Counted from the stretch's first letter, positions 1-10,361 are shown. The stretch is DNA of 64,000 nucleotides from Pseudonocardia sp. (GCA_019244295.1 JAFASX010000049.1:55919-119918); one strand, 5' to 3'. Notes: generated by a model from the letters alone, not told the origin. A program made the numbers and translations.

Positions 1-40
1 TGTGGACCTCTCCGACCTCCTCGACGATACCGGTGAACAT
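1..40 (-). CDS. ribE: Riboflavin synthase alpha chain, N-terminal 13 residues only (runs off left edge)
   Basis: The reverse strand reads [13 protein letters not shown], the highly conserved start of the riboflavin synthase alpha subunit, which dismutates two 6,7-dimethyl-8-ribityllumazine molecules to riboflavin. The ATG (40-38) overlaps the rpe stop codon by one base (TGATG), so the two genes are translationally coupled. An rpe-rib arrangement is common in actinobacteria. The rest of the gene lies outside the window, so only family identity and start can be judged. The N-terminal signature is distinctive although short. Confidence 0.8.
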   Translation of the reverse strand, partial: MFTGIVEEVGEVH

Positions 41-717
41 CAGCCCGTTCTCCCGACCGACCAATGCGCCGAACTCCGCTCGGCTTGCTCGCGCAGATGC
101 CGCATCGCGGCCGCCGGGTCGTGCGCGTGGTAGATCGCCGAGCCAGCGACGAAACAGTCCACCCCGGCTTCGGCGGCGGCCTCGATGGTGTCCGCGTTGA
201 TCCCACCGTCGATCTCGATGAGCAGCTTCAGGTGTCCGGTGGCGACCAGCCGGCGCGCGGTGCGCACCTTGTTCAGGACCTCAACGATGAAGTCCTGGCC
301 GCCGAAACCCGGCTCCACGCTCATCACCAGCAACGTGTCGTAGTGCCGCAGTATCTCGATATAGGGCTCCAGCGGGGTGGCCGGCTTGATCGAGAGGCCG
401 GCCAGCGCGCCGGCGGCACGTAGGTTGGCGGCCAGTTTGACCGGCTCGGCGGCGGCCTCGATATGCACCGTGACGTTGACCGCGCCGGCCTCGGCGTACC
501 CGATCGCCCACCGATCGGGGTTCTCAATCATCAGGTGACAGTCGAGCGGGATGTCGGTGGCTGCCTTCAGGGCTTTGACCACGGGCAGCCCCAGCGTCAG
601 GTTCGGCACGAAGTGGGCGTCCATCACATCGATATGGAGCCAGTCCGCGCCGGCTACCACGGCGGCTTCATCGGCAAGCCGCGCGAAGTCGGCGGACAGG
701 ATACTCGGCGCGATCAT
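40..717 (-). CDS. rpe: Ribulose-phosphate 3-epimerase
   Basis: This 225-residue TIM-barrel enzyme interconverts ribulose 5-phosphate and xylulose 5-phosphate in the cytosolic pentose phosphate pathway. Family motifs are present in order: [12 protein letters not shown] at the N-terminus, the metal-binding [12 protein letters not shown] segment, [19 protein letters not shown] and the phosphate-binding EIDGGIN plus VAGSAIY segments. Length is normal for the family. I chose the ATG at 717 rather than the upstream in-frame starts because the protein then begins [11 protein letters not shown], as family members do. It ends on the start codon of ribE and lies about 100 bases downstream of rsmB on the same strand. 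Confidence 0.95.
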   Translation of the reverse strand: MIAPSILSADFARLADEAAVVAGADWLHIDVMDAHFVPNLTLGLPVVKALKAATDIPLDCHLMIENPDRWAIGYAEAGAVNVTVHIEAAAEPVKLAANLRAAGALAGLSIKPATPLEPYIEILRHYDTLLVMSVEPGFGGQDFIVEVLNKVRTARRLVATGHLKLLIEIDGGINADTIEAAAEAGVDCFVAGSAIYHAHDPAAAMRHLREQAERSSAHWSVGRTG

Positions 718-820
718 CGGTGACACGTCTCGCAGATTAGCCCGCTCGGATAACAGTGAGGGTGCCACCGGTACGCCTGCAGCCATCCGTGACGTCGCTC
801 ACGTCCGGCCGCGGGCGAGC

Positions 821-2281
821 TCAGCCGGTACGGCGCAGCAGAGCCAGGAACATCGCGTCGGTGCCATGCCGGTGCGGCCAGAGCTGCGCGGTTGGACCTT
901 CCCCGAGGTCAGGAACGGTGGCGAGCACCTCGGTTGCGTTCAGCCGCTCGACATCGGTGCGCCCGCGCAGCACCGCGGCGAGCACCCCGTGGGTCTCGGC
1001 CAGATGCGGTGAGCACGTGACGTAACCGACCACCCCGCCGACCCTCACGTGGCGCAGCGCGGCGTCCAGCAGCTCGCGCTGCAGCGCGGTGAGGCCGGCC
1101 ACATCCGAGGGTGACCGCCGCCAGCGGGCTTCCGGCCGTCGGCGCAACGCGCCCAGCCCCGTGCACGGGACGTCCACCAGGACTCGGTCGAAACCAGCAT
1201 CCGGCAGCGGCCCGGCCCGGCCATCCGCCACGTGCACCGTGACCGGCAGCTCCGCCGTGACCTCTCGGACCAACGCGGCCCGGTGCTCGGCTGGCTCAAC
1301 CGCGTCCAGTCGACCGCCTGCCATGCCTACCAGAGCGGCGAGCAGACAGGCTTTACCGCCCGGCCCGGCGCACAGGTCAAGCCAGCGACCGGTGTCCTCC
1401 CCGACCAGCGGGGCGTCCGCGAGCGCGAGCGCGACGAGCTGGCTGCCCTCGTCCATCACGACCGCGAGACCCTCGGTGACCGCGTCCAGCTCGCCCGGAT
1501 CCCCGCTGCCAGATTCAAGCCGCACACCGTAAGGCGAGTACGGCGCCGGCTCGCCGCCGGTAGCCAAGGCAAGCTCCTCGGCGGTGATCTCCCCGGGACG
1601 GCCCAACAGGTGCACGGTCGGACGGGCATCCGCCGCGGCCATCAGGGCATCGAGGTCGGTCAGGGACCCGTGCAACGCGTCGCTGAAGGCTTGCGCGATC
1701 CACCGAGGATGCGCGTGCCGGAACGCTAGGTGCCCGATCGGGTCCTTGGTCGGGTCCGGGGCCAGCTCGGCGACCCACTGCTGCTCCGTGCGCTCCCCCA
1801 CCCCGCGCAGAATGGCGTTCACGAACCCAGCTGACCGCGACCCGGCGCTGGCCCGGACCAGCTCGACGGTCGAGTCGACGGCGGCGTGCGGCGGAATCCT
1901 GGTGCGCAGCAGCTGGTAAGTACCCAGCCGCAGGGCGTCCAGCAGCGGTGGCTCGATGCGGCTCAGCGGTCGTTGCGCGCACGCGGCCACCACCGCATCC
2001 AGCAGTCCCCTGGCTCGGCAGGCGCCGTAGCCTAGTTCGGTGGCCAGCGCGGCATCCCGCCCGGACAGCCGCGACCGGCGCAGGATCGCCGGCATGGCCA
2101 GGTTGGCGTAGGCCTCGCGCTCACGGACGGCCGTGAGCAGCTCCAGGGCGGCGGCCCGAGCCGGGTCGATGGACGGCGGCCCGGCTGGGCTCGTTCGCCG
2201 AGGCGGCGGAGCCACGTTTCCCGGCCGCGACGGGCGGTCCCTACCCGGTTCTCTGCCTGCCCGGCCACGGCGCGGGTTCAT
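821..2281 (-). CDS. rsmB: 16S rRNA (cytosine-C5)-methyltransferase RsmB/Sun family
   Basis: The 486-residue protein is expected to methylate C967 of 16S rRNA using S-adenosylmethionine. An N-terminal NusB-like RNA-binding domain (about residues 40-170, starting [14 protein letters not shown]) precedes the Rossmann methyltransferase domain. SAM motif I reads [14 protein letters not shown]. The two catalytic-cysteine motifs of m5C RNA methyltransferases are seen as [19 protein letters not shown] and [13 protein letters not shown]. The first 35 residues are basic and low complexity, and the true start could be slightly internal. The ATG overlaps the fmt stop by four bases (ATGA), giving a coupled def-fmt-rsmB unit typical of bacteria. 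Confidence 0.93.
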   Translation of the reverse strand: MNPRRGRAGREPGRDRPSRPGNVAPPPRRTSPAGPPSIDPARAAALELLTAVREREAYANLAMPAILRRSRLSGRDAALATELGYGACRARGLLDAVVAACAQRPLSRIEPPLLDALRLGTYQLLRTRIPPHAAVDSTVELVRASAGSRSAGFVNAILRGVGERTEQQWVAELAPDPTKDPIGHLAFRHAHPRWIAQAFSDALHGSLTDLDALMAAADARPTVHLLGRPGEITAEELALATGGEPAPYSPYGVRLESGSGDPGELDAVTEGLAVVMDEGSQLVALALADAPLVGEDTGRWLDLCAGPGGKACLLAALVGMAGGRLDAVEPAEHRAALVREVTAELPVTVHVADGRAGPLPDAGFDRVLVDVPCTGLGALRRRPEARWRRSPSDVAGLTALQRELLDAALRHVRVGGVVGYVTCSPHLAETHGVLAAVLRGRTDVERLNATEVLATVPDLGEGPTAQLWPHRHGTDAMFLALLRRTG

Positions 2282-3231
2282 CCGCCCGCCGCGGCGGTGC
2301 GCTCGACGCCGAACCGAGCGCCCGGTTCCAGCCGGGCACCGCGCGCCCAGTCCGAAGCTGGCATGGCCCGCTTACCGGCCGCCCGCACCTCGCCGAGCTC
2401 GACGGCGGTTGTGCCGGTCCCGACCAGTACTCGCCGCTTCTCCACCCGCAGCTCCCCCGGCGCCAATCCTCCCCGCGGCACCGGGAAAAGCGGGCCAAGG
2501 CCGACCCGCTCGGCTCGCAGGGTGCTCCACGCGCCTGGTTCCGGCGTCACCGAACGCACCAGCCGGTCAACCGCCGAAGCCGAGGACCACCAGTCCACTT
2601 CGGCGTCGGCAACAGTCACCTTTGGCGCGTGCGACACTCCTTCGCCGGGCTGGGGCACCGCTCGCAGGGTGCCGTCCTCGATCCCGTCCATGGTGGCCAG
2701 CAAGAGCTCCGCCCCGGCTCGCGACAGCCGCTCCAGCAAGCTGCCGGCGGTGTCGCGCGGACCAATCGACTCGGTCACCACCCCGTAGACCGGGCCGGTG
2801 TCCAGGCCTTCCTCAATGCGGAACGTGCTGGCCCCGGCCACCTCGTCACCGTGGCGGATCGCGGCCTGCACCGGCGCCGCGCCCCGCCAGGCCGGCAGGA
2901 TCGAGAAGTGCAGGTTGATCCAACCAAGCCGGGGGACCGCGAGCAGCTTTGGACGCAGCAGCGAGCCGTACGCCACCACCGCGCAGCAATCTGGCCGGTA
3001 GGCGGCCAGTGACTCGACGAACTCCGGCGCGTTCGGCTTGGGTGGGCGCAGCACTGGGATGCCGTGCTTGGCGGCCAGCTCAGCCACCGGGGACGGAACC
3101 AGCCGCCTGCCGCGACCGGTCGGCGCGTCCGGCCTCGTGAGGGCGGCCACCACGGTGTGGCGTTGCGCGCCGAGCAGGGCGATCAACGAGGGCAACGCAA
3201 CCGCCGGGGTACCGGCGAAAACCAGCCTCAT
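2278..3231 (-). CDS. fmt: Methionyl-tRNA formyltransferase
   Basis: This 317-residue enzyme formylates initiator Met-tRNA with 10-formyltetrahydrofolate. It begins [16 protein letters not shown], the standard Fmt start. The folate/catalytic segment appears as [17 protein letters not shown], with the invariant Asn and His and a slight SILP variant of the usual SLLP loop. The DTGPVYGV segment follows, and then the C-terminal OB-like tRNA-binding domain. Overlaps of four bases at each end link it to def upstream and rsmB downstream, so the three genes form a translationally coupled N-formylmethionine cassette. Confidence 0.96.
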   Translation of the reverse strand: MRLVFAGTPAVALPSLIALLGAQRHTVVAALTRPDAPTGRGRRLVPSPVAELAAKHGIPVLRPPKPNAPEFVESLAAYRPDCCAVVAYGSLLRPKLLAVPRLGWINLHFSILPAWRGAAPVQAAIRHGDEVAGASTFRIEEGLDTGPVYGVVTESIGPRDTAGSLLERLSRAGAELLLATMDGIEDGTLRAVPQPGEGVSHAPKVTVADAEVDWWSSASAVDRLVRSVTPEPGAWSTLRAERVGLGPLFPVPRGGLAPGELRVEKRRVLVGTGTTAVELGEVRAAGKRAMPASDWARGARLEPGARFGVERTAAAGG

Positions 3232-3776
3232 CGGGACTTCCCGAGCAGCGGGTGGGGGCTAGTTTTGACCACCGGGACCGGCTCCCCGAACCAGGCCGCC
3301 CGTCGGATCTCCGCCATCGCCTGCTTGCGGGTTTGTGGATCAAGCCGATCCACAAACAGTACACCGTCCAGATGGTCGGTCTCGTGCTGTATGCAGCGGG
3401 CCAGCAGCTCGCTGCCCTCCACCTCGACCGGGTCACCGTGCATGTTCCAGCCTTTCGCCACCACGTGCAGATGCCGCCGACAGTTCCAGGTCAGCCCAGG
3501 AATGGACAGGCAACCCTCCGGGCCGTCCTGGATGTCGTCACTTGTGACGTCGAACGTCGGGTTCACCAGATGGCCGGAGAACCCGTCACAGTGGTAGACG
3601 AACACCCGCAACCCGACGCCAAGCTGCGGGGCGGCTAACCCGGCGGCACCTTCCTCGAGCAGGGTGTCGGCCAGGTCACCGACGAGCTTGCGCAGCTCGA
3701 CGTCGAAGTCGGTCACCTCGGCCGCCCGGCTGCGCAGGATCGGGTCGCCGAAAAGCCGGATCGGCTGGACAGCCAT
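3228..3776 (-). CDS. def: Peptide deformylase
   Basis: The 182-residue metalloenzyme removes the N-formyl group from nascent proteins. All three family motifs are intact: [20 protein letters not shown] (metal Cys) and QHETDHLDG (two metal His and catalytic Glu). I used the ATG at 3776 because the protein then begins [15 protein letters not shown], as actinobacterial homologues do; GAGGAG lies upstream with a rather long spacer. The ORF-track start is 15 codons further out. The stop overlaps the fmt start (ATGA). Confidence 0.95.
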   Translation of the reverse strand: MAVQPIRLFGDPILRSRAAEVTDFDVELRKLVGDLADTLLEEGAAGLAAPQLGVGLRVFVYHCDGFSGHLVNPTFDVTSDDIQDGPEGCLSIPGLTWNCRRHLHVVAKGWNMHGDPVEVEGSELLARCIQHETDHLDGVLFVDRLDPQTRKQAMAEIRRAAWFGEPVPVVKTSPHPLLGKSR

Positions 3777-3968
3777 ATCGCTTTCGAAATCTCCTCTGTG
3801 CGCGGCCAGGACCTCGATCACGCCGACCGTCTCTGGCCGCCAAGTCTAGAACGTGCCTGTCAGCTCCTGCGACGACGCGCGGTGGTTCTGGGCCCGACCA
3901 CTGGTTTCAAGCCCAGAGTATTTCGAGTGGGTCAACCCGACGGTCGCGTGCCAAGGTTTAGTTAGGTG

Positions 3969-6083
3969 TCAGCCGATCTCTTGGGGGTCCAGCTGGACGC
4001 GCACCGAGCCGGCGGCTTTACGTGCCACCCTGATAGCCTGAGCGGCGGCCAACGCGGCGGCCAACGCCCGTCCCTGCGACTGGGGCGCCCGAACCAACGC
4101 GCGCTCCCGTGGCTCACCAGCCGATGTGGCGGGCAGGTCAACCGGACCCAGTACCTCGGCGGCGGCCGGCAGGTCGGCGGTGGCCAAGAAATCGGCGACC
4201 GCATCCGGGCTACCGTCGACGGCCGCCATCCGCACCGAGGGCGGAAAGCCCACCTCCGCTCGGGCGGCCAGCTCAGCGGCCGCATGCCCAGCCGGATCCC
4301 AGCGCACGAGCGCCTGCACGACGGACAACCCTGGCTCAGCGGCCACCACCACCCGGCCCCCCACCGCGTGCGAACGCACCAGAGCGGCGGCCGCCATCCA
4401 CCGTCTGAACGTCTCCTCGGCTACCCGCAGATCGGGACGGGACAACTGCGCCCAGCCGTCAAGCAGCAACGCCGCGCCATAGCCGACTCCCCCGCGGAAA
4501 CCGGCCACCCAAGGCTCGGCCCCTGGGGTAGCCACCACCAGAGCGGCCGCCGACGGGATCTCCGATAGCACGTCGGCGCCGCCACCTGAGCCGTGCACGG
4601 TAACCCCGGGGAACGCCCGGCCCAGTTCCTCGACGGTGCGCCGCGCGCCGACCACGGTGGCACGCGGCCGCCGTGAGCCACAAGACTGGCAGCGGAACGC
4701 TGGCTCGGCCACCCCGCACCACCGACAGCTCATCGTCGAAACCTCAGCGAACGGGTTCCCTGACCGCACCCCAGCTGACGCCGACGGCAACCCGAGTGGT
4801 CCGGCACAGCGCCGGCACCGGGCCGGCTCGCGGCACGACGCGCAGCGAAGACCCGGCAAGTAGCCGGCCCGAGGCACCTGAACCAACACCGGCTCGTCCC
4901 TGGCCAGCGCGGCACGGGCAGCCTCGAACGCCGCCGCTGGCAATCGGACGGCCCGGGCCATCGGATCACGAGCCAGCGCGGCGTCAGTATCAGCCGCGGC
5001 CACGATCCTTGGCATCGCCGCGCGCACCTGCGCTCGCGTTGCCAGCACCTCGCGCACCCACCCGGACTGCACCAGCAGCTGCGCCTCGGCCGTTCGAGTG
5101 AAGCCGGCGACCAGCAGAGCGGCGCCGGTCAACCGCGCGCGTTGCACCAGCACATCTCGGACGTGCGGATACGGCGCCCGTGGCTCGGCGTGCAGATCGT
5201 CCCCGTCATCCCACACCACGAGCAGCCCGAGATCGGTCAGCGGGACGAATGCCGCCCCACGGGTACCGACCACCAGCCGGACCAGCCCCCGGCGGGCCGC
5301 CAGCCAGGCCCGGTAACGGCGAGCGGGGCCGAGATCAGCGGTCAACGTGACGAGCCGACTGGCTCCGACCAACTCGCCGCAGGCGCCCGCCACCCTGGTC
5401 ACGTCCCTCTGATCAGGGACCACGATCAGCGCGCCACGGCCCGCGCCGAGCGCGGTGGCCGCCACCTCCGCCAGCCGCGCCGGCCAGTCTTCCCCCGGCG
5501 CCGGATGCCAGACCGCGTGCGGGCCCCGGCCGTCGGCGACAGCGGCCAGCAACGCTGGGCCGTGTTGGTAGCGCCGCCACCCAGGGAACACCAGCTGGTT
5601 CGGCAGCGGCTCAGGCAACGACGCGGCGGCGGGAACCAATTCGGCTTCGGCCCTGGCATGCCGGGGCGGCACAGCCAGCCGCAGCACATCAGCGAACGTT
5701 CCGCCGTACCGATCGGCCACCAGCCGGCACAGCTGGATCAGTTCTTCGGACAACACCGGCTCGGCCGAGACGACCCGCTCCAGCCAGCCAAGCCGCCCTT
5801 GGTGCTCCGAACAACCCAGGCGCGCCAATACAACGCCGTCGACCAGCCGGCCGGAGAAACGGACCCTGACCCGCACCCCCGGCTGCGCGCACAGCGCCAA
5901 ACCCTCAGGCACCCGATAGTCGAAGGGGCGGTCCAGGTGCGCGAGCGGCACGTCAACCGCGACCCGGGCAACCGGTAGCTCAGCGGCTTCTTGCCGCTCG
6001 CCTACTCGCCGCGCCTTTCGCCCACCCTCACCCGCGCGCTTTCCAATGCTTTCAATGCTCCCGCGCCGCGTCGCTGTCGTCAC
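3969..6083 (-). CDS. priA: Primosomal protein N' (PriA-like), helicase-dead actinobacterial form
   Basis: A 704-residue PriA homologue, expected to act in replication restart. The N-terminal DNA-binding domain (VAVDVPLAHLDRPFDYRVPEG) is clear, and two cysteine clusters for zinc (CASCREPARCRRCAGP and CRWCGVAEPAFRCQSCGSRR) sit near residues 410-470. The Walker A GxGKT loop is absent: the equivalent stretch reads HAVWHPAPGEDWP, and no DEAH box is seen. This loss is known for actinobacterial PriA and suggests a structural rather than motor role. The start is uncertain, because the first 35 residues are basic filler and an internal start near VARVAVDVP is possible. It lies downstream of coaBC, where metK is usually found between them. 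Confidence 0.9.
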   Translation of the reverse strand: MTTATRRGSIESIGKRAGEGGRKARRVGERQEAAELPVARVAVDVPLAHLDRPFDYRVPEGLALCAQPGVRVRVRFSGRLVDGVVLARLGCSEHQGRLGWLERVVSAEPVLSEELIQLCRLVADRYGGTFADVLRLAVPPRHARAEAELVPAAASLPEPLPNQLVFPGWRRYQHGPALLAAVADGRGPHAVWHPAPGEDWPARLAEVAATALGAGRGALIVVPDQRDVTRVAGACGELVGASRLVTLTADLGPARRYRAWLAARRGLVRLVVGTRGAAFVPLTDLGLLVVWDDGDDLHAEPRAPYPHVRDVLVQRARLTGAALLVAGFTRTAEAQLLVQSGWVREVLATRAQVRAAMPRIVAAADTDAALARDPMARAVRLPAAAFEAARAALARDEPVLVQVPRAGYLPGLRCASCREPARCRRCAGPLGLPSASAGVRSGNPFAEVSTMSCRWCGVAEPAFRCQSCGSRRPRATVVGARRTVEELGRAFPGVTVHGSGGGADVLSEIPSAAALVVATPGAEPWVAGFRGGVGYGAALLLDGWAQLSRPDLRVAEETFRRWMAAAALVRSHAVGGRVVVAAEPGLSVVQALVRWDPAGHAAAELAARAEVGFPPSVRMAAVDGSPDAVADFLATADLPAAAEVLGPVDLPATSAGEPRERALVRAPQSQGRALAAALAAAQAIRVARKAAGSVRVQLDPQEIG

Positions 6084-6304
6084 GGCACCGGTCTATCAGA
6101 CACCACCGACAGATCCGGTTGCCGCCGCGGAGCCCGGTGTTCCGGTGATCAGGGCCGTGTCGGCGAGCGCCTTAGCACAACCGACCATGCACGTACCAGC
6201 CCTAAATGAAGACGGAGTGAGACCACCCCGTTACCTCCCGCCGTCGGGGTCGTTGAACCCAGCGATCTGCCGCGTCAGCGAACCTTTGAGAGAGGTCAGG
6301 AATC

Positions 6305-6772
6305 ATGCCCAAGCTACGACTGGTCGGACGCAAGGCCGCGTTGGTGGGAGTGAGCGCCGCCGCGGCGACCGCGGCCCTGGTGGCGGTGGCGGAGCCGGCG
6401 CTGGCTGAGCCCACCGAGCAGACCACCTGTACCGACACCGTGCGAGTTCGCTCCCAACCCAGCCTCAGCGCGCCGGTTATCGGCTCCTGCTACGCCGGCG
6501 AGCGGGTCACGGTCGACGAGACCCGCAACGGCTTCGCCCACCTGGTGAACAAGCAGGGCTGGGCATCCCTCGAGCACGTTGCGCTTCGTGAGTCCGAGTA
6601 CCGCAGGTTCAACCGCGACAACCGCGACAACCGCGACCGGGACCACCGGCGGGATGACTTCGGTGGCCGCGAGAACAACAGCGACTACAACGGCGACAGC
6701 GACTATAACCGGGATGGCGACGAGGGCGGCCCCAAGAAGAGCGGCGGCGGCGGCATCCTGGGCGGTTTCTGA
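6305..6772 (+). CDS. Secreted SH3-domain protein with charged Asn/Asp/Arg-rich tail
   Basis: A 155-residue predicted exported protein. The N-terminus has a basic stretch, a hydrophobic core and a signal peptidase I site (VAEPALA-EP, near residue 35). A bacterial SH3 domain follows (about residues 40-95), with the typical VRVRSQPSLSAPVIGSCYAGE pattern and two cysteines that could pair. The tail has repeated NRD units, then NSDYNGDSDYNRDGDE and a glycine-rich end. The likely role is cell-envelope binding; no enzymatic domain is visible. GAGAGAGG lies upstream of the ATG. It is the only gene here on the plus strand and occupies the coaBC-priA gap where metK normally sits. Confidence 0.8.
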   Translation: MPKLRLVGRKAALVGVSAAAATAALVAVAEPALAEPTEQTTCTDTVRVRSQPSLSAPVIGSCYAGERVTVDETRNGFAHLVNKQGWASLEHVALRESEYRRFNRDNRDNRDRDHRRDDFGGRENNSDYNGDSDYNRDGDEGGPKKSGGGGILGGF

Positions 6773-6857
6773 CCGTCCAAGCGGGTGAGCGCGGCACGAC
6801 CTTACAGCTGTACAAACCGAACAGACCGGGACCTCAGGTTCACCCGCATGATCTCGA

Positions 6858-6878
6858 GGTCCTGGTTCCGGTAGGACC
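6858..6878. terminator. Possible bidirectional hairpin between the SH3 gene and coaBC
   Basis: GGTCCT and AGGACC form a perfect six-base stem around a nine-base loop in the short gap between two convergent genes. There is no clear T-tract, so this is only a candidate terminator based on position and symmetry. Confidence 0.35.
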
Positions 6879-6881
6879 GGC

Positions 6882-8123
6882 CTAAGGACGATCACGAAAG
6901 CTGAACGGCGGCTTTATCCGTCGAGCAGCGACTTCGTCCCACAGCCGCGACGCGAGCAAGACTTTAGAACCCAGTGGCAGCTCGATCTCGGCTCCGTCAG
7001 CGGCAAGCAACCAACCAGCATTGTTCGGCTGTCCGAACGCTTTACCATCACCGACCGCGTTGGCGACCAGCAGGTCGCACCCTTTGCGCGACAACTTGGC
7101 TCGAGCGTGGTCCAGGACCCCGCCAGCGGCATCGCCAGTCTCGGCCGCGAACCCGACCACGAGCTGACCGGGACGCCGTCGCGCCACGAGATCGACCAGA
7201 ATGTCCGGGTTGGTCAGCAGCCGCACCGTCGGCGCGGCCGTGCTCGTCTTCTTGATTTTGCTTTCCTCCATCGTGGCTGGCCGGAAGTCCGCAACCGCGG
7301 CGGCCATGACCACGACGTCAGCCTGCTCGGATTCCCCGAGCATCGCCTCATGCAGCTGCCGTGCGGTGTCCACGCCGACCAGGCGCACTCCCGCCGGGAC
7401 AACCACGCCATCGGTGTGCGCGGCGACCAGCGCCACCTCAGCGCCCCGCTGCGCGGCCACCCTGGCCACGGCGTAGCCCTGCCGGCCGGACGAACGGTTG
7501 CCGAGAAAACGCACCGGGTCCAGCGGCTCGCGAGTTCCACCAGCCGATACCACAACCCGACACCCGACTAAGTCGCGCGGCAGAGCGTCGGCCCGCTCCA
7601 GTAGCAGCGACGCCAACTCAACGATCTCGGCTGGCTCCGGCAGCCGGCCCGGCCCACTATCGGCACCGGTCAACCGACCGGAAGCGGGCTCAACCACCAC
7701 CACACCTCGGGAACGCAACAACGCCACGTTGTCCCTGGTCGCGGGATGCTCCCACATCTCAGTGTGCATGGCGGGTACCAGCATGACCGGGCAACTGACG
7801 GTCAACAGCGTGGCGGTGAGCAAGTCGTCGGCCCGTCCATGTGCCGCCCTGGCCAGCAAATCGGCGGTCGCCGGGGCTACCAGGACCAGCTCAGCCCGTT
7901 GGCCAACACGAACGTGCGGGACTTCGGCCACGTCGGCGAACACTTCGGTGCGAACCGGCTGACCGGACAACGCCTCGAACGTCGCCGCACCGACGAACTT
8001 CAGCGCGGACTCGGTCGGGATGACCCGGACCTGGTGCCCGGACTCGGTCAGCCGCCGGAGCACCTCACATGATTTGTAGGCGGCGATACCTCCGGAAACG
8101 CCGAGCACGACCCGGCGGGTCAC
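6882..8123 (-). CDS. coaBC: Bifunctional phosphopantothenoylcysteine decarboxylase / phosphopantothenate-cysteine ligase
   Basis: The 413-residue fusion carries out two consecutive steps of coenzyme A synthesis. The N-terminal CoaC flavoprotein half (1-190) shows RRVVLGVSGGIAAYKSCE and the substrate motif PAMHTEMWEHPATRDN. The C-terminal CoaB half shows VSAGGTREPLDPVRFLGNRSSG, MAAAVADFRP and the KIKK lysine motif. I chose the GTG at 8123, giving VTRRVVLG, since everything upstream in the ORF is antisense to rpoZ. It follows rpoZ by seven bases, in the usual gmk-rpoZ-coaBC order. Confidence 0.95.
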   Translation of the reverse strand: MTRRVVLGVSGGIAAYKSCEVLRRLTESGHQVRVIPTESALKFVGAATFEALSGQPVRTEVFADVAEVPHVRVGQRAELVLVAPATADLLARAAHGRADDLLTATLLTVSCPVMLVPAMHTEMWEHPATRDNVALLRSRGVVVVEPASGRLTGADSGPGRLPEPAEIVELASLLLERADALPRDLVGCRVVVSAGGTREPLDPVRFLGNRSSGRQGYAVARVAAQRGAEVALVAAHTDGVVVPAGVRLVGVDTARQLHEAMLGESEQADVVVMAAAVADFRPATMEESKIKKTSTAAPTVRLLTNPDILVDLVARRRPGQLVVGFAAETGDAAGGVLDHARAKLSRKGCDLLVANAVGDGKAFGQPNNAGWLLAADGAEIELPLGSKVLLASRLWDEVAARRIKPPFSFRDRP

Positions 8124-8130
8124 GCCAGGC

Positions 8131-8409
8131 TCACTCGCCTTCGGTGTGGTCGAGCAGCCCTTCGTGAATCTCGCGCATCGCGATGGACAGCGGCTTCTCT
8201 CTGGGGCCCGGCTCAACCAGCGGGCCAACGTACTCCAACAGCCCCTCGCCCAGCTGGGAGTAGTAGTCGTTGATCTGGCGCGCGCGCTTGGCCGCGAAGA
8301 TGACCAGGCCATACTTGGAGCTTGCCTTGTCCAGCAACTCATCGATCGGGGGATTGGTGATTCCCTCGGGAGCGTGGGGCGCCGAAGAGTCGATCAGGGG
8401 AATACTCAC
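8131..8409 (-). CDS. rpoZ: DNA-directed RNA polymerase omega subunit
   Basis: This 92-residue protein matches the actinobacterial omega subunit, which helps assemble and stabilise RNA polymerase around the beta-prime subunit. The core [28 protein letters not shown] and the downstream PLSIAMREI segment are typical. Its ATG overlaps the gmk stop (ATGA). Length and position between gmk and coaBC are as expected. Confidence 0.95.
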   Translation of the reverse strand: MSIPLIDSSAPHAPEGITNPPIDELLDKASSKYGLVIFAAKRARQINDYYSQLGEGLLEYVGPLVEPGPREKPLSIAMREIHEGLLDHTEGE

Positions 8410-9074
8410 TCAGAAACTCCTGCGGGGATCTCGGTGGCCGCCTCGGGAGTCAGCGAGCCACAAAACAACGATACCAATTGCCCTGCGACGCGCTCCGGGT
8501 CATCGCTGACAACCGTGATGTCGAATTCCCCACTGGCCGCGAGCTCGTCCCGGGCGGTAGCCAGCCGGCGGCGCATGACCGCCGGCGAATCAGTTCCCCG
8601 GCCAGCCAGCCGGCTGACCAGTTCCCCCCAGCTCGGCGGGACGAGGAAAACCAGGAGTGCATCCGGACAGGCGCGCCGAATGGCCCGAGCGCCAGCAAGA
8701 TCTACTTCGACAAGCACCGGATCACCGACCAGGAGATGCTGCTCTATAGGCCGCCACGGCGTGCCCGAGCGGTGCAGACCGCCGTGGATCTGCGCCCACT
8801 CCAGCAGCTCGCTCCTGGCGATCAACCGATCGAACTCCGCGTCGTCCACGAAGTGGTAGTCCCGACCGGCAACCTCGCCCGGCCGCGGCGCCCTAGTGGT
8901 AACGGAGACGCTGAAGTACAACCGAGGCAGCGTCGAACGCAGCGCGGCGACCACTGTGGACTTGCCCACACCGGAGGGGCCAGTAAGCACGATCAACCGG
9001 CCTCTGAGACCGCTCACGCGGCCCGCCCCAATCTTGCCTCTACCGTCCACTGGGTGATCGGCTTTTTTGATCAC
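8406..9074 (-). CDS. gmk: Guanylate kinase
   Basis: The enzyme converts GMP to GDP with ATP. The P-loop reads [11 protein letters not shown], followed by the GMP-binding segment ([20 protein letters not shown]) and the lid. The ORF is 222 residues from a GTG at 9074 that overlaps the mihF stop (GTGA). About 20 extra N-terminal residues precede the usual [13 protein letters not shown], so an internal GTG (VSGLRGRL) is an alternative start. It is placed in the conserved mihF-gmk-rpoZ string. Confidence 0.95.
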   Translation of the reverse strand: MIKKADHPVDGRGKIGAGRVSGLRGRLIVLTGPSGVGKSTVVAALRSTLPRLYFSVSVTTRAPRPGEVAGRDYHFVDDAEFDRLIARSELLEWAQIHGGLHRSGTPWRPIEQHLLVGDPVLVEVDLAGARAIRRACPDALLVFLVPPSWGELVSRLAGRGTDSPAVMRRRLATARDELAASGEFDITVVSDDPERVAGQLVSLFCGSLTPEAATEIPAGVSE

Positions 9075-9388
9075 TCCGCGTCGAAATCGGCGAGCAGGGC
9101 CCTGCGCTGCCGTTCACCGAGCCCACGCAACCGGCGGCTCGGAGCTATTTCCAGGCGCTGCATGATCTGCGCGGCGCGGACCTTGCCGACTCCGGGCAGC
9201 GCCTCAAGCAGCGCCGAAACTTTCATCTTGCCCAGCACTTCGTTCGAATCAGACTGAGCAAGGACCTCCTTCAAATTGGTACCGCCGCGTTTAAGACGCT
9301 CTTTGAGCTCCGCCCGAACCCGGCGGGCGGCCGCTGCCTTCTCCAGCGCGGCGGCCCGCTGTTCATCGGTGAGTTGGGGAAGGGCCAC
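9071..9388 (-). CDS. mihF: Integration host factor, actinobacterial type (mIHF)
   Basis: A 105-residue nucleoid-associated DNA-binding protein of the mycobacterial IHF family. It has a long N-terminal helix ([24 protein letters not shown]) and the helix-two-turns-helix lobe around [20 protein letters not shown] and [12 protein letters not shown] chose the GTG at 9388 because GGAGGAG lies just upstream and the protein length then matches the family. The ORF-track start 48 codons earlier is not supported. It is coupled to gmk by a GTGA overlap. Confidence 0.94.
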   Translation of the reverse strand: MALPQLTDEQRAAALEKAAAARRVRAELKERLKRGGTNLKEVLAQSDSNEVLGKMKVSALLEALPGVGKVRAAQIMQRLEIAPSRRLRGLGERQRRALLADFDAE

Positions 9389-9521
9389 GATCTCCTCCGT
9401 CTGGTGCACGCTGAACTGCTCTTGCGGTCTCTGGAACGTACCCACCAGGTTGCCCTCGGTCACAACGGGGGTACCCGGAATTCCAGGGTGAACTTTCCAG
9501 GTATCGGCCCGGCCTGCCAGA

Positions 9522-10361
9522 TCAACGGCCATTAATCCGACAAAGGGCTAACTGATCGTTAAGTTGGCGCGCGGCCGCCCGGACAGCGGCCGGCTTCGGC
9601 CCATGCCGCAGTAACGAGCGGGACACGCTGGGTAATACGAGCCCGTCGATATCGGCAAACCGGTCCGCCAGGTCGGCCGGCCGCGCCCCCTGCTCACCCA
9701 GCCCGGGAGCGAGGATCGGGCCATTCAACTCGGATAGACACAGGCCGTGCTCGTGGGTCGCGCCGACCACGACTCCGACGTCTCCCAGGGGAGTCAGCCC
9801 AGCATTGACGCTCGACACCGCGTCCACGACGGCCTGCCCAACACCGCGGCCTTGCCAGATGGCCTCTTGCACTGAGGCCCCCTCCGGGTTGGAGGTGCGG
9901 GCCAGGACAAACACGCCACGGCCGGTATCGGCGGCCAGCTCGAGCGCGGGAGCCAACGAACCGAATCCCAGGTAGGGAGACAAGGTCACCGCGTCGGCGG
10001 CCAGGTGGGCGCCGGCCGCCAGGTAGGCCTGCGCGTAGCCGACCATCGTTGAGCCGATATCGCCTCGCTTGACGTCCAACAGCGTGAGCGTGCCGCTGCC
10101 GGCGGCGTCGCGCAGCGTCCGCTCCAGCACGGCTATCCCAGCCGAGCCGTGCCGCTCGAAGAACGCCGACTGCGGCTTGAGCACCGCGACCCGCCCGGCC
10201 AGCGCAGCCAGGACGGTGCTGGCGAACCGCTCGAGGCCGACCGCGTCGTCAGAAAGACCCCAGCTGGTCAGCAGCGCCGGGTGTGGATCAATGCCCACGC
10301 ACAGGGGGCCGTGCGCGCGCACCGCGTCGGCCAACCGCGCCCCGAAACGCGTCGGCGTCAT
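9522..10361 (-). CDS. pyrF: Orotidine 5'-phosphate decarboxylase (type 2)
   Basis: The 279-residue enzyme performs the last step of UMP synthesis. The substrate-binding [10 protein letters not shown] motif, the KPQSAFFE segment and the catalytic [12 protein letters not shown] motif place it in the longer type 2 family of high-GC Gram-positives. The ATG at 10361 overlaps the carB stop by four bases; the ORF-track start 15 codons earlier lies inside carB. It closes the pyr operon. Confidence 0.95.
   Translation of the reverse strand: MTPTRFGARLADAVRAHGPLCVGIDPHPALLTSWGLSDDAVGLERFASTVLAALAGRVAVLKPQSAFFERHGSAGIAVLERTLRDAAGSGTLTLLDVKRGDIGSTMVGYAQAYLAAGAHLAADAVTLSPYLGFGSLAPALELAADTGRGVFVLARTSNPEGASVQEAIWQGRGVGQAVVDAVSSVNAGLTPLGDVGVVVGATHEHGLCLSELNGPILAPGLGEQGARPADLADRFADIDGLVLPSVSRSLLRHGPKPAAVRAAARQLNDQLALCRINGR

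Noticed and set aside
3969-6083. Loss of helicase motifs in PriA as a possible novelty
   Set aside because: Helicase-dead PriA is already known as the normal state in actinobacteria.
6600-6650. Short tandem repeat AACCGCGAC in the SH3 gene
   Set aside because: It simply encodes the NRD-rich tail of the secreted protein, and there is no sign of a separate element.
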